Shown here: piece after piece, positions 1 through 9,379 of the stretch
How positions within the stretch are numbered: position 1 is the stretch's first letter
Layout of the letters: each line of letters starts with the position of its first letter
NCBI GenBank assembly: GCA_028280165.1
Contig: JANQMI010000044.1
Location: 1-33,874, forward strand
Direction of reading: 5' to 3'
Source of the DNA: Oceanicaulis sp.
GTDB taxonomy: Bacteria; Pseudomonadota; Alphaproteobacteria; Caulobacterales; Maricaulaceae
DNA: 33,874 bases
Program-made: the position numbers and the translations under genes
Notes under the pieces: model-generated
What the model was told of the DNA's origin: nothing
The model's database searches: none
The model's input: the letters and a program-made list of their open reading frames with translations, nothing else

Positions 1-36
1 TCAAAAAAAAGTAGGGGTCAGGGGCCGAGGCGCAGT

Positions 37-381
37 CTATACGGCTGGGCGCGGGCGGCAAGGTAACCCGCTGGCCATCATTTGAGATTCCAGCATCGGG
101 GTCAGGCCTGGGCTGACCAAGAAGGCTGCACCTTGGTTCCTGCACGCATCGACCTGGTCAAAAGTGCGAACTGTGCCCATGCCGACAATCAGGTCGGGCT
201 CTGCATCCTGCATTGCTTTCATCGCATCCAATGCGGCTGGTGTGCGCAAGGTAAGCTCGACCACACGCAATCCACCAGCCTTCAACGCTCGAGCAAGGGG
301 GGGCGCGTCAGAGACCGCGTCAACGACAAGGACCGGGATAACGCTGGCCGCATTGAGGACTTCGTCTAGGGTATGGGTCAT
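37..381 (-). CDS. eda: KDPG aldolase (2-dehydro-3-deoxyphosphogluconate aldolase), truncated
   Basis: The N-terminal 108 or so residues match Entner-Doudoroff KDPG aldolase, which splits 2-keto-3-deoxy-6-phosphogluconate into pyruvate and glyceraldehyde-3-phosphate. Visible family features are VVELTLRT around residue 40 (with the catalytic-site Glu42) and LVSPGLTP near residue 90. The family is normally about 205-215 residues, but this frame stops after 114. The last residues (CRPRPAV) do not resemble the expected continuation, so the segment with the Schiff-base lysine (KFFPAE motif) is missing. The gene starts 3 bp after the glk stop and is the last gene of zwf-pgl-edd-glk-eda. The break may be a real insertion or deletion, or a contig-end artefact. 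Identification of the N-terminal part is secure; functionality is doubtful. Confidence 0.8.
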   Translation of the reverse strand: MTHTLDEVLNAASVIPVLVVDAVSDAPPLARALKAGGLRVVELTLRTPAALDAMKAMQDAEPDLIVGMGTVRTFDQVDACRNQGAAFLVSPGLTPMLESQMMASGLPCRPRPAV

Positions 382-384
382 GGT

Positions 385-1353
385 TCAAAGCCCTCCGGCT
401 TCAGCAATGGCCGCCGCACCCATCAGAGCGGCAGCGTCAGACATGATCAGCCGGACCGGCATGGCCTCAGCATAGCGGGTCATGGGTCCGCGGCGCACGC
501 GGCGCGCTTCAAACCGGCTCTCCTTCAGGATGGGCAGGATTTTCGGCGCAATACCGCCGGCCAGATAAATGCCCCCACGTGCGCCGGTTAGGACGCCGAC
601 ATCGCCGGCATAGGCCCCCAGCACATCGCAGAACAGATTGACCACACGGCGCGACAAAGAGGCGGGATCGTCGAGGGCCTCAGCGGTGATGTCCTGAGGG
701 CGTGCGCCAGTCCATGGGACGCCATCAAGCGCACAAAGCGCGCGGTGGATATTCACCATGCCGCGACCAGAGAGCAGACGCTCCCAGCTGACATAGCCGT
801 GTTCGTCGGCGATGAATTTGCCCACCGCGATCTCTTCCTCGGTGCGCGGAGCAAAGCCGGCATGGCCGCCTTCGGTCGGCACCACGCGGATGCGGTCGCC
901 TGTGGGGATCAACAACCCTAATCCGAGCCCGGTACCCGGTCCCAACACGGCGATGGGGCTGGTGGGGTCGGGCTTGCCTTCATTGAGGATAAACTGGTCT
1001 TCAGGCGGGCACAAAGGCGCGCCACGGGCCTGGGCGGCGAAGTCATTGACCGGCACCATGATGTCCAGATTGAGTTCCTGGACCAGCGCTTCGGCATCGA
1101 ACTTCCAAGCCGCGTTGGTCAGGCGGAATGCACCGGGTGCGACCGGTGCCGCGACAGCAAAGCAGGCCTTGCGGGGCAGCGGCCCCTCGCAAATCTGCAG
1201 ATAGGCGAGGGCTGCGTCACGCAGATGTTCAAAGTCTTCGTTCCGCAGCCGCTGAATTTGTTCCAGCTTGAAACCGGTCGCCGCTGAGCCCCGCGCGATG
1301 GCGAAGCGAGCATTGGTCCCGCCAATGTCAGCAACCAGATAGCCCGTCGTCAT
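385..1353 (-). CDS. glk: glucokinase
   Basis: This 322-residue protein is a Glk-family (proteobacterial) glucokinase that phosphorylates glucose with ATP to glucose-6-phosphate in the cytoplasm. It shows the N-terminal phosphate-binding motif DIGGTNARF, a central LGPGTGLG loop, the sugar-contact EGGH motif and a C-terminal LAGGIAPKI adenosine-site motif. Length is normal for the family. The start overlaps the edd stop by 4 bp (ATGA), indicating translational coupling. Its place inside the Entner-Doudoroff operon, next to a starch-degradation locus, fits a role in feeding released glucose to Zwf. Confidence 0.95.
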   Translation of the reverse strand: MTTGYLVADIGGTNARFAIARGSAATGFKLEQIQRLRNEDFEHLRDAALAYLQICEGPLPRKACFAVAAPVAPGAFRLTNAAWKFDAEALVQELNLDIMVPVNDFAAQARGAPLCPPEDQFILNEGKPDPTSPIAVLGPGTGLGLGLLIPTGDRIRVVPTEGGHAGFAPRTEEEIAVGKFIADEHGYVSWERLLSGRGMVNIHRALCALDGVPWTGARPQDITAEALDDPASLSRRVVNLFCDVLGAYAGDVGVLTGARGGIYLAGGIAPKILPILKESRFEARRVRRGPMTRYAEAMPVRLIMSDAAALMGAAAIAEAGGL

Positions 1354-3212
1354 GCCGATACGGGCTCCGGTTGGCTTTCCAGCACCGCGCCATCAAGCTC
1401 TGGCAAGGCGATGGCCCCGTCTTCTGCGCAGCACACGGTGTGTCGGAAACCGGAGAAGAGTTCCCGTCCCATGCCGGCTTCATTTCCAGACAAATTCGCG
1501 GCTGCTTGCGGACGAGCGGCCCATTCGGCCTCATCGACCGCAATGTCCAGCGTGCCGGCTTCAGCATCCAGTCGGATCATATCGCCATCCCGGATCTTGC
1601 CGATTGGACCACTGGCGAGGGCCTCCGGGCTCATATGGATGGCTGCCGGGACCTTACCCGATGCACCGGACATGCGTCCGTCAGTGACCAGGGCGACCTT
1701 AAAGCCCTTATCCTGCAGCACGCCCAGTGGCGGGGTCAGCTTGTGCAGCTCCGGCATGCCATTGGCTTTAGGACCCTGAAAGCGGACGACGGCCACAAAG
1801 TCACGCTCCAGCTTGCCATCATTGAACGCAGACATCAGGTCGGCCTGGTCTTCAAACACGATGGCAGGCGCTTCGACCAAACGGTTTTCCGGCTTCACCG
1901 CAGAAATCTTGATCACAGACCGGCCTACCGGACCTTCCAACACACGCAAGCCTCCATCCGCGGAAATCGGCTTGGCAACCGTGGCAAGGATGTCCGGATC
2001 GGCGCTCTGGTCCGGTGGCTGACGCCACACCAAATCCTCACCGTCCAGGAAGGGTTCGGTGGCGTAATCCGCTAGGCTGTTCGCGCCGAGCGTCAGCACA
2101 TCGTCATGCAACAGGCCTGCGTTCAGGAGCTCGCGGATCAGGAAAGCCATTCCGCCAGCGGCATGGAAATGGTTCACGTCCGCCTGGCCATTGGGATAGA
2201 TGCGCGTGAGAAGCGGGGTGACTTTCGACAGAGCGTCGAAATCGTCCCAGTTGATGATCAGGCCTGCAGCCCGAGCAATCGCGATGATGTGGATGGTATG
2301 ATTGGTCGATCCGCCGGTGGCGTGCAGACCGACAATGGCGTTCACAATCGCGCGCGCATCGATCGCCTGTCCAAGCGGGCGATAGTCATCGCCCAGGTCG
2401 GTGATTTTCGCAGCGCGCTGGGCCGTCGCCGTGATCATGGCGTCACGCAAGTCTGTGCCAGGATTGACGAAGGCTGAACCTGGCACATGCAGGCCCATAA
2501 TCTCCATCAGCATCTGGTTGGAGTTGGCCGTGCCGTAGAAGGTGCAGGTGCCTGGGCTGTGATAGCTGGCGCTTTCGGCATCCAGCAGCTTGGCGCGATC
2601 CACCTTGCCTTCGGCGTAGAGTTGTCGAATGCGCGCCTTCTCAGCATTGGGAAGGCCGGACCGCATCGGACCAGCGGGCAGGAAGAGCGTTGGCAGGTGG
2701 CCGAAACGAAGCGCACCCATCAGCTGGCCGGGCACGATCTTGTCACACGTACCCAGGCAGAGCGCGGAATCAAACATATTATGGGACAGAGACACGGCGG
2801 TCGCCATCGCGATCACATCGCGGGAAAATAGCGATAGCTCCATGCCCGGCTGACCTTGGGTCACGCCATCACACATGGCCGGCACGCCGCCTGCGACTTG
2901 GCCAATGGCCCCGACTTTTCTCAAGGCCGCTTTGATGGCGTCTGGATAGGACTGCATCGGCTGATGGGCCGACAGCATGTCATTATAGGCAGTGATGATG
3001 CCCACATTGGCCCAGACCATGTCTTTAAGCGGGTTTTTGTCCTCACCCGATGCGGCAAAGCCATGGGCCAGGTTGCCGCAAGACAGCACTTTGCGATGGG
3101 GCCCGTTTTCGCGCGCGCGCTCCATCTGATCGAGATAGCGACCGCGCGTTTTGGCGCTGCGGGTATTGATATTCGCTGTGACCTGTTCAAGCACCGAATT
3201 CAGCGCGGCCAT
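1350..3212 (-). CDS. edd: phosphogluconate dehydratase (Entner-Doudoroff)
   Basis: The 620-residue product belongs to the IlvD/Edd dehydratase family and matches 6-phosphogluconate dehydratase, which forms 2-keto-3-deoxy-6-phosphogluconate. Supporting features are the length, the [15 protein letters not shown] segment, the [13 protein letters not shown] and [13 protein letters not shown] motifs that hold iron-sulfur cluster cysteines, and the C-terminal [17 protein letters not shown] segment. A clear AAGGAG ribosome-binding site lies 8 bases before the ATG. The gene begins 35 bp after pgl and overlaps glk by 4 bp. Context (zwf, pgl, glk, eda) separates it from dihydroxy-acid dehydratase IlvD. 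Confidence 0.96.
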   Translation of the reverse strand: MAALNSVLEQVTANINTRSAKTRGRYLDQMERARENGPHRKVLSCGNLAHGFAASGEDKNPLKDMVWANVGIITAYNDMLSAHQPMQSYPDAIKAALRKVGAIGQVAGGVPAMCDGVTQGQPGMELSLFSRDVIAMATAVSLSHNMFDSALCLGTCDKIVPGQLMGALRFGHLPTLFLPAGPMRSGLPNAEKARIRQLYAEGKVDRAKLLDAESASYHSPGTCTFYGTANSNQMLMEIMGLHVPGSAFVNPGTDLRDAMITATAQRAAKITDLGDDYRPLGQAIDARAIVNAIVGLHATGGSTNHTIHIIAIARAAGLIINWDDFDALSKVTPLLTRIYPNGQADVNHFHAAGGMAFLIRELLNAGLLHDDVLTLGANSLADYATEPFLDGEDLVWRQPPDQSADPDILATVAKPISADGGLRVLEGPVGRSVIKISAVKPENRLVEAPAIVFEDQADLMSAFNDGKLERDFVAVVRFQGPKANGMPELHKLTPPLGVLQDKGFKVALVTDGRMSGASGKVPAAIHMSPEALASGPIGKIRDGDMIRLDAEAGTLDIAVDEAEWAARPQAAANLSGNEAGMGRELFSGFRHTVCCAEDGAIALPELDGAVLESQPEPVSA

Positions 3213-3247
3213 GGTCGTTGCTCCTTAAGAGGCATGTGGAGGTGGTT

Positions 3248-3976
3248 TTAAGGCCACCAATAGGTTTGAAGTCCCAGATCGGTCGTGTTCAGAACCGCGC
3301 GGACGGGTAGTTTTTCAACCCGACCCGGGCCGGCGGCTTCCGCCCAAATCTTTCGTTTGGCATCGCCTGAGATCAGCAGGGCGGTAAACTGAGCTCCGCT
3401 GAGCGCGGCCAGGGTCAGGGTTAGACGCTCGGTGAACGGGCCGGTGACTTCGCTTTGATGGGCATGTACCGCGGCCACCAGCTTACCAAATGGATCGATT
3501 GCGGCATCCAGGCCGTCTGCTTCTGGGAACCAGGACAGCGTATGGCCATCCCCGCCCATGCCCAGCACGACCGCATCGAACGGGCGGTGGACCGTGGCCA
3601 TTGTGGCATGGACGTCCTCGACCGCAGCGGCGGGCGAGGCATGGGAGGTCTTCAAGCCGACAAAGCGCGCGGCCGCAGCCTGGTTCTGAAGCAGAGTGTC
3701 GCGCAGAAAGGTCTCATTGGAGCCCTTAAGGCCTGGATCCACCCAGCGTTCGTCAGCGAGGATCACTTCCACCTGAGCCCAGTCCAGCGTCTTGTGCGAC
3801 AGGATTTCATACAGGCGCTTCGGCGTTGAGCCTCCAGAGGCGACCAGGCTAGCCCGGCCATTGCGCGCTAGCCCTTCGCGCAGGCGGCTTTCAACGGCAT
3901 TGGCCAGGGCCTCTGCGGCCTGCTCGCCGTCGTCAAACTCTTGAAGTGCGGTGACCAGGCTAAGCGGTGTCGGCAT
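3248..3976 (-). CDS. pgl: 6-phosphogluconolactonase
   Basis: This is a DevB/SOL-type 6-phosphogluconolactonase of 242 residues that hydrolyses 6-phosphogluconolactone made by Zwf. Diagnostic segments are SGGSTPKRLYE near residue 50, ADERWV, SNETFLR and GMGGDGHTLSWFPEA near residue 145. An ATG 18 bases further upstream (3994) is possible. The ATG at 3976 is preferred because GGGAG lies 7 bases before it and the reading then begins MPTPLSLV; no ribosome-binding site precedes 3994. The gene overlaps the zwf 3' end by 17 bp, consistent with one transcript. Confidence 0.93.
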   Translation of the reverse strand: MPTPLSLVTALQEFDDGEQAAEALANAVESRLREGLARNGRASLVASGGSTPKRLYEILSHKTLDWAQVEVILADERWVDPGLKGSNETFLRDTLLQNQAAAARFVGLKTSHASPAAAVEDVHATMATVHRPFDAVVLGMGGDGHTLSWFPEADGLDAAIDPFGKLVAAVHAHQSEVTGPFTERLTLTLAALSGAQFTALLISGDAKRKIWAEAAGPGRVEKLPVRAVLNTTDLGLQTYWWP

Positions 3977-5435
3977 CAAACCACTCCCGTTCATCGCGGC
4001 TGAGCATTAATGCGGCTTGGCTCGGACCGTCCGTTCCGGCGGGGTAGTGATGCAGCGGGCAGGCCCCATCATGCCAGGCCGCGATGATCCCATCGGTCCA
4101 GCGCCAGGCCGTCTCCACTTCATCGCGCCGCATAAAGAGCCCGAGATTGCCGCGGACCACCGCCATCAACAGGCGTTCATAGGCATCCGGATAGCCTTGC
4201 TCGAACGTTTCGGCGAAGCTGAGATTGAGCGGCACATAGCGCAGGCGAACGCCACCTGGGCCCGGGTCCTTGGTCATCAGCATCAGCTTAACGCCTTCAT
4301 CGGGCTGCAGGCGAATGACCAGCCGGTTCGGTTGCAGGACGCCGGCATCGGCCTGAATGATGTCATGGGGGACAGGTTTGAACTGAATGATGATTTCAGA
4401 TCGGCGTGACTGCATGCGCTTGCCAGTGCGCAGGTAGAAGGGTACGCCCGCCCATCGCCAATTGTCGATCTCGCCGTGGATCGCCACGAAGGTTTCGGTG
4501 CCGGTTTTCTGGCCCACTTCGTCGGCATATCCCTCAACAGGCTGACCCAAGCTGACGCCGGCATCATACTGACCCCGGACGACCGACTTGGAGACTGTTT
4601 CAGCCTTGATGGGGCGCAGGGCCCGCAGGACTTTCAACTTCTCAGCCCGCACCGCATCCGCATCAAGGCTGGTGGGCGGTTCCATGGCGACAAGGCATAA
4701 CAGCTGAAGCAGATGGTTCTGCACCATGTCCCGCAGTGCGCCAGCGCGATCGTAGTAGCTGGCCCGTGTCCCGGCTCCCAGGGATTCGGCTACGGTGATC
4801 TGAACGTGATCAATCCCGTTGGAGTTCCACAGCGGTTCCAGCAGCGTGTTTGCGAAGCGCAGGATTAAAAGATTCTGGACCGTTTCCTTGCCCAGATAGT
4901 GGTCGATCCGGAAGATCGCATTCTCTGGGAAGACTTTGCCAACCGCTTCGTTGACCGTCCGAGCGGAGTGGAAGTCATGTCCGATGGGCTTTTCCAGGAT
5001 CACGCGGGATTTGGTGGTGTTCAGCCCATGCTGACCAATGGCATCGCAGACCGATCCGTAGATCGACGGTGGCAAGGCCAGATAGAAAAGGCGGATCTTG
5101 TCTGGATTGGAATCCAGAGCCGCGGCCAACTCCTTCCAGCCTTTGCCGTCACCGGTGGCATCGACAGCGACATACTGCAGATGCGCCACGAATTGTGACC
5201 ACCGCTCAGCCCGCGTCTCGCTGGAGCCGTCGCCGAGCACCATCTCCTCGGCACGCTTGATGTAGTCGTCGGTGGACAGATCGTCCCGGGCTGCCGCGAT
5301 AATACGAGAATTCGCCGGGATCTGTCCGTCACACCACCGGTGAAAGAGAGCCGGCACCAGCTTGCGGCGCGCAAGGTCGCCGGTTGCACCAAAAATCACA
5401 ATATCGAACGGTTCGACGGGGACGAGTTCGGCCAT
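3960..5435 (-). CDS. zwf: glucose-6-phosphate 1-dehydrogenase
   Basis: The 491-residue protein is NADP-dependent glucose-6-phosphate dehydrogenase, the entry enzyme of the oxidative pentose-phosphate and Entner-Doudoroff routes. It shows the dinucleotide-binding motif FGATGDLARRKL (residues 15-26), the EKP substrate-site motif (148-150) and the active-site signature RIDHYLGK (176-183). Length is typical. AGGA sits 8 bases before the start. It is the first gene of the minus-strand operon, and a LacI-type palindrome lies 60 bp upstream of the start, so the operon is probably under local sugar-responsive control (inference). Confidence 0.97.
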   Translation of the reverse strand: MAELVPVEPFDIVIFGATGDLARRKLVPALFHRWCDGQIPANSRIIAAARDDLSTDDYIKRAEEMVLGDGSSETRAERWSQFVAHLQYVAVDATGDGKGWKELAAALDSNPDKIRLFYLALPPSIYGSVCDAIGQHGLNTTKSRVILEKPIGHDFHSARTVNEAVGKVFPENAIFRIDHYLGKETVQNLLILRFANTLLEPLWNSNGIDHVQITVAESLGAGTRASYYDRAGALRDMVQNHLLQLLCLVAMEPPTSLDADAVRAEKLKVLRALRPIKAETVSKSVVRGQYDAGVSLGQPVEGYADEVGQKTGTETFVAIHGEIDNWRWAGVPFYLRTGKRMQSRRSEIIIQFKPVPHDIIQADAGVLQPNRLVIRLQPDEGVKLMLMTKDPGPGGVRLRYVPLNLSFAETFEQGYPDAYERLLMAVVRGNLGLFMRRDEVETAWRWTDGIIAAWHDGACPLHHYPAGTDGPSQAALMLSRDEREWFDADTA

Positions 5436-5494
5436 GGGTAAGTCCTGAAGCGGATTGTATTTTAACTGGCACTAGCGACTGATTGAGGTGAATA

Positions 5495-5510
5495 ATGACA
5501 ACGATGTCAT
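5495..5510. promoter_or_regulatory. LacI-type operator palindrome upstream of zwf
   Basis: The 16-bp sequence ATGACAACGATGTCAT is a near-perfect inverted repeat (7 of 8 positions pair) centred on CG, the layout typical of LacI/GalR-family operators. It lies 60-75 bp upstream of the zwf start. An identical half-site, ATGACATC, occurs at 5577-5584. No lacI-family gene is in the window, so the regulator is unknown. Confidence 0.5.
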
Positions 5511-5602
5511 ATGTCTACCCAGTGTAGGGGCTTTCGGCGGTCAGCTGTCCATAAATTTGGGCTTTCGTGAAGAGACATGACATCGCACCCACGGTGTTCC
5601 GG

Positions 5603-7030
5603 TCACTCGGCCGACTGCACAAAGACCCGCCAGGCCCAGGGCTCGAGATACAGAGCGCTGGCGTCATTAAAGCGGATGGTTTCACCGGTTCTGAAGCGGG
5701 TCCACTCGCCGGTGTGCAACGATCCTTGAAAGTCCACCGACCGGGCTTCGTCGGAGAAGTTGAAGACGGCAAAGACCGCATCACCATTCTTTTCACGCAC
5801 AAAGCTCAGCACTTCAGCGGGGCTCGAATTCGAAATATCGGCCATCTGACCACCCGCGTCGCCATGCCAGATCGCTTGATTGTCTTCCAAGAGGCCAATC
5901 AGGCTGGTGAAGTGATCGTTGAGTGGATGGTCCTGCCAGACGATTGGATCACGCTCGAAAAATTCCAGCATTTTGGGGTTTCCGGCTTCCTGACCATTAT
6001 ACACCATGGGGACACCCTCTCCGACCACGGACAGGGCAAAGACCGCTTCCAGGGCCTCACCCCAGCGATCAAACTGGGTGGCTACCCAGGCGTTCTGGTC
6101 ATGGTTGGCAGTATAGGTCAGCCGGTAGGCATCGGTTGGCCAGGTATTGTCCTGGTCGTAGAAATAATAGCCCCGGAGTGCGCCCACATCAGCATTGCCC
6201 ATGGCAATATCGTGCATCCGGTTATTCCACTCCCAGGCATAGGTCGCGCTGAACGCGCCATCATGGTGATCGCGAGTTTCCCATTCCGCCAGCATGAAGG
6301 TGGGTTTGATCTTATCCAGTTCGCCGCGAAGCGTTTGCCAGAAATCGATTGGGACCATGCCGGCCACGTCACAGCGAAAGCCGTCAATTCCGACATCACC
6401 GACCCACCAGGCCATAACCTCGGTCATGTATTGGCGCAGCTCCGGGTTGTCGTAATTGAAGTCCACGACATCGGACCAATCCGTCCCTGGTGGGAATTGC
6501 ATCTCTCCATTGGCGTCGCGCGTGTACCAGTCCGGGTGCTCTTCCACGAGCGGGTTATCCCAGGCGGAGTGATTGGCCACCCAGTCTAAGATCACATGCA
6601 TGTCAAGCGCATGGGCGTCAGCGACGAAGGCGCGCACGTCGTCCAGCGTCCCGAATTCGGGATTGACCCCGTAGAAGTCCTTCACCGCATAAGGGCTGCC
6701 CAAGCTGCCCTTACGCTCCACCTCGCCGATCGGGTGGATGGGCATCAGCCAGACAATGTCGATCCCCATCGCCGCCAAGCGCGGCAGCTCAGCGCGGGCG
6801 GCTTCAAACGTGCCTTCAGCGGTGAATTGTCGGGTGTTTATCTGATAGATCGCAGCGTTTTGGGCCCACTCAGGATGCTCTGCGACCAGATCGCGCGGTG
6901 CGTAATCCGGCGCGGCTCGCTCGGAGGCAGCAGGTGGCGTTTCAGAGCGGGTGGTCTGCGCTGATTGGGTTGGGGCGTTGCAGGCTGCGACCAGAGCAGC
7001 CATGGCGGATGCCGTTGCGATGCGTATCAT
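5603..7030 (-). CDS. GH13 alpha-amylase family lipoprotein
   Basis: The 475-residue protein is a glycoside hydrolase family 13 enzyme acting on alpha-1,4-glucans. The start at 7030 follows GGGAGG with good spacing and gives a lipoprotein signal with lipobox LVAAC (Cys17); the open frame extends further upstream but without a signal sequence. Conserved GH13 regions are visible: ILDWVANH (147-154), GIDGFRCDVA with nucleophile Asp221, FMLAEWE with acid/base Glu249, and TANHDQN with Asp311. It is probably anchored in the outer membrane or faces the periplasm. Neighbours are a GH97 enzyme, a second GH13 and the glucose-catabolic operon. Exact specificity (amylase, cyclomaltodextrinase or other) cannot be settled by eye. 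Confidence 0.88.
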   Translation of the reverse strand: MIRIATASAMAALVAACNAPTQSAQTTRSETPPAASERAAPDYAPRDLVAEHPEWAQNAAIYQINTRQFTAEGTFEAARAELPRLAAMGIDIVWLMPIHPIGEVERKGSLGSPYAVKDFYGVNPEFGTLDDVRAFVADAHALDMHVILDWVANHSAWDNPLVEEHPDWYTRDANGEMQFPPGTDWSDVVDFNYDNPELRQYMTEVMAWWVGDVGIDGFRCDVAGMVPIDFWQTLRGELDKIKPTFMLAEWETRDHHDGAFSATYAWEWNNRMHDIAMGNADVGALRGYYFYDQDNTWPTDAYRLTYTANHDQNAWVATQFDRWGEALEAVFALSVVGEGVPMVYNGQEAGNPKMLEFFERDPIVWQDHPLNDHFTSLIGLLEDNQAIWHGDAGGQMADISNSSPAEVLSFVREKNGDAVFAVFNFSDEARSVDFQGSLHTGEWTRFRTGETIRFNDASALYLEPWAWRVFVQSAE

Positions 7031-7191
7031 GGTGAGCCTCCCATCACTCTGGCATCGATAATGCCTCAATTTGAACTCAATTTGCAAAGTTTTTCGACAT
7101 GGCGATAATCCGCCGCAGGTCGCTAAATCCATGTATTGTTGCATTGCATCATGAGTGTCAGCTGCAGATGCGCTCCTGCGAGACAAACCAA

Positions 7192-7205
7192 TTGCATAAA
7201 TTTGC
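7192..7205. promoter_or_regulatory. candidate starch-locus operator, copy 1
   Basis: The sequence TTGCATAAATTTGC, 17 bp before the DUF6445 start, matches the reverse complement of 11644-11657 at 13 of 14 positions. That second site lies between the divergent GH97 and GH13 genes. A related TTTGCAAA core occurs at 7081-7088, about 50 bp upstream of the GH13 gene that starts at 7030. A shared regulator is inferred. Confidence 0.35.
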
Positions 7206-7222
7206 TGATCGAGCTCACACCT

Positions 7223-7903
7223 ATGCCTGATCCCTTTCTCAAAGCGCGACGTTTGGGCCTGGAGGGTCAGCCGCTGGTGGTGATTGATGATTTCCACCCT
7301 GACCCCGAGCGCTTGGTCGCCGATGCTGCGGCGCGGGCGTTTGAGCCGAGGGGTAAATTCTATCCGGGCATCCGTGCGGCTGCGCCGGGGGCGTATCTGC
7401 AGCCCTGTCAGGCGATGCTGGCGGATGTTCTAAAGGGCGTGTTTGGCTACCGGTCCGGGGCGGCTCTTAAAGAGTGCAACTACTCACTCGTCACCACGCC
7501 GCCGACGAAGCTACTTCCGATGCAGCGCCTGCCCCATTATGACGGCACCGAGGTTCAGACGATCGCCTTGCTGCATTATCTGTGTGGACCGGACAGTGGC
7601 GGGACCAGCTTCTACCGGCACCGGGCTACCGGGTATGAGACCATCACCGAGGACCGGTTCGGGGTTTATCGAGACACGCTGCAGGCGGAAGTCGATGCGA
7701 CAGACGGCCAGCCCGCGGCGGACTATTTCCGTGGCGACAGCGCGCAATTTGAGCGCATCGACCAGGTCGAAGCGAAGTTTAATCGCGCTGTGCTGTATCG
7801 CGGCGTGGTGCTCCACTCCGGCGATATTCCGGAGGGGTTCGGATTCAGCGCCGATGTGCGCGCCGGGCGTCTGACCGTGAATTCGTTTTTTGTGGAGCGA
7901 TGA
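7223..7903 (+). CDS. DUF6445 family protein (2OG-Fe(II) oxygenase-like)
   Basis: The 226-residue protein resembles the DUF6445 family found near TonB-dependent receptors and carbohydrate loci in Caulobacterales relatives. It carries an HYD motif (His105, Asp107), a segment GGTSFYRHRATGYE (126-139), VLHSG with His198 and a following Arg216. This matches the HxD...H...R layout of 2-oxoglutarate/Fe(II) oxygenases, so an oxygenase-like fold is plausible; the substrate is unknown. The start at 7223 is chosen because homology begins there; an upstream in-frame ATG at 7136 would add a Cys-rich tail with no family character. It is divergent from the GH13 gene, and a motif shared with the other starch promoter lies just upstream. 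Confidence 0.75.
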   Translation: MPDPFLKARRLGLEGQPLVVIDDFHPDPERLVADAAARAFEPRGKFYPGIRAAAPGAYLQPCQAMLADVLKGVFGYRSGAALKECNYSLVTTPPTKLLPMQRLPHYDGTEVQTIALLHYLCGPDSGGTSFYRHRATGYETITEDRFGVYRDTLQAEVDATDGQPAADYFRGDSAQFERIDQVEAKFNRAVLYRGVVLHSGDIPEGFGFSADVRAGRLTVNSFFVER

Positions 7904-7921
7904 GGGCTGAGTTCGACAATC

Positions 7922-8054
7922 CCTCCCTCCCCTTGATGGGGAGGGTGTCAGCGTGAGCTGACGGGTGGGGTGGAGATCATTGAGTGCGGGCTTGCCGGAT
8001 AGATTTCACCCCACCCGACCCTTCGGGCCACCCTCCCCATCAAGGGGAGGGAGG
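7922..8054. repeat. intergenic inverted repeat with perfect 26-bp arms
   Basis: Arms at 7922-7947 and 8029-8054 are perfect reverse complements (CCTCCCTCCCCTTGATGGGG followed by AGGGTG). Each arm is itself palindromic. Between them are further paired segments (GGGTGGGGTGGAGATC against GATTTCACCCCACCC). A related, more diverged copy lies at 14054-14206. It sits between convergent genes and may act as a bidirectional terminator. Confidence 0.85.
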
Positions 8055-8110
8055 ATTAGGTCGCTGGTACTCAGCCGCTCCGGTTTCTCGCCCTTCGTGC
8101 GGGTACGACG

Positions 8111-9379
8111 TCAGGGAAATGAATTCGGATCATGCCCCCCAAGCAACCAAGCCAGCTGCAGATGCACGCGGTCGCGCCAGGCGGCCTCGTTGTGGGCTGC
8201 GCCCTCGAATTCTCGATAGGCATAGCTTGTGCCGGCCTCTAAGCCCTGGGCCTCTAGCCAGGGTTGAAGCTCGGCCATGATTGGCGGGTAGTATTCATCA
8301 AGGGTCGCGGTGCCCCAGTCGAAATATATCCGGACATCGGTCGGCAGCTCAGCGTTTGAATCGGCATCGACCAACAGATACGGCGTTTCGGGATCGGTGT
8401 AGCTGCCGGGATCAAGCCCTAAAAACTCTTCCGCCATCGCCGGGCTGAGTGGAACATGGGTCGATACGCAGCCGCAGGCGCTGAACACGTCAGGATGGGT
8501 GCGCACGAGATACTGGCTGATCAGCCCACCCATGGAGGACCCCATCGTATAGGTGTTATCCCGATCCGTGAGGGTGCGGAACTCGGCATCTACGCGGGGC
8601 TTGATCTCATCGATGATCATCCGGGCGTAGTTTACCCCGCCATGCCAGGGCGACAGCTCATAACCGCGAATATCGGTGCTCCAAATGCCGACCACAATGG
8701 CGGGGTCGTGCAGACCGGCCTCGACATTGCGCATCATGGCTTCATCAACGCCCCAGTCAGTGCCGGTATTGGCAATGCGCGGATCGAACAGGTTCTGACC
8801 GTCATGCATGTAAATGACCGGATAGCGGCGCTCTGGCTCCGCCTCATAGCCGGGTGGCAACCAGACCTCCACATGGCGGGTCACGTCGAAAAATGCGCTT
8901 TCAGTATCGGTCCAGTAGATCAGTGTGCCCAAAACGCCGGAGCCTTCGACGTCGGCGATGTAGGCGTCCGCAGGCCACTTGAAGTCAATGATCTCGACCT
9001 CCACCTCGTTATCGCTTCCAGCGGTTGCGGTATGGGTGAAATTTGGAAGGACGGTCCCTGAGGGGCCCGTGCCTTCGGTGTCCCAGCTCCCGCCGGTCAG
9101 TTTGAACTCCAGCTCAAAGCCGTCGGGCAGCGAAAGCGTGGTGGTGCGCGCCCGACCGTCTGCGCTCATGAGCAGGCCATCGGCTCGCCAGGGGCCCAGG
9201 GCCTCGACATTGGCGGCGAGATAAATCTCGCCAGCGTCTTCGGGGACCCTGGCATTGATGGTCACCATGACGGCCGCCGCTTCGGCTTCCGACGCCGGTT
9301 GCGGGCTCGTCACGTCCTCGGCCTCCGGGCTGCAGGCGGCGAGCGCCGCTGCCAGCAGAGCGCTCGCCGTCAGTCTCAT
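8111..9379 (-). CDS. lipoprotein esterase with N-terminal starch-binding (CBM20-like) domain
   Basis: The 422-residue protein has a lipoprotein signal (lipobox LAAC, Cys16). A CBM20-like region at about 38-137 includes AANVEALGPWRADGL and EFKLTGGSWDTEG, followed by an esterase-D/Fes-type alpha/beta hydrolase domain at about 150-415. The nucleophile elbow is MGSSMGG with Ser282, His396 lies in EGAAHNEAAW, and Asp354 is a plausible acid. The ATG overlaps the GH97 stop by 4 bp (ATGA), so the two are translationally coupled. A starch-bound carbohydrate esterase is the best reading, but the substrate is unknown. The same fold occurs in siderophore esterases, which the starch-binding domain and context argue against. 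Confidence 0.8.
   Translation of the reverse strand: MRLTASALLAAALAACSPEAEDVTSPQPASEAEAAAVMVTINARVPEDAGEIYLAANVEALGPWRADGLLMSADGRARTTTLSLPDGFELEFKLTGGSWDTEGTGPSGTVLPNFTHTATAGSDNEVEVEIIDFKWPADAYIADVEGSGVLGTLIYWTDTESAFFDVTRHVEVWLPPGYEAEPERRYPVIYMHDGQNLFDPRIANTGTDWGVDEAMMRNVEAGLHDPAIVVGIWSTDIRGYELSPWHGGVNYARMIIDEIKPRVDAEFRTLTDRDNTYTMGSSMGGLISQYLVRTHPDVFSACGCVSTHVPLSPAMAEEFLGLDPGSYTDPETPYLLVDADSNAELPTDVRIYFDWGTATLDEYYPPIMAELQPWLEAQGLEAGTSYAYREFEGAAHNEAAWRDRVHLQLAWLLGGHDPNSFP

Noticed and set aside
5567..6589. 340-codon plus-strand ORF
   Set aside because: It is antisense to the GH13 lipoprotein and has no recognisable protein features.
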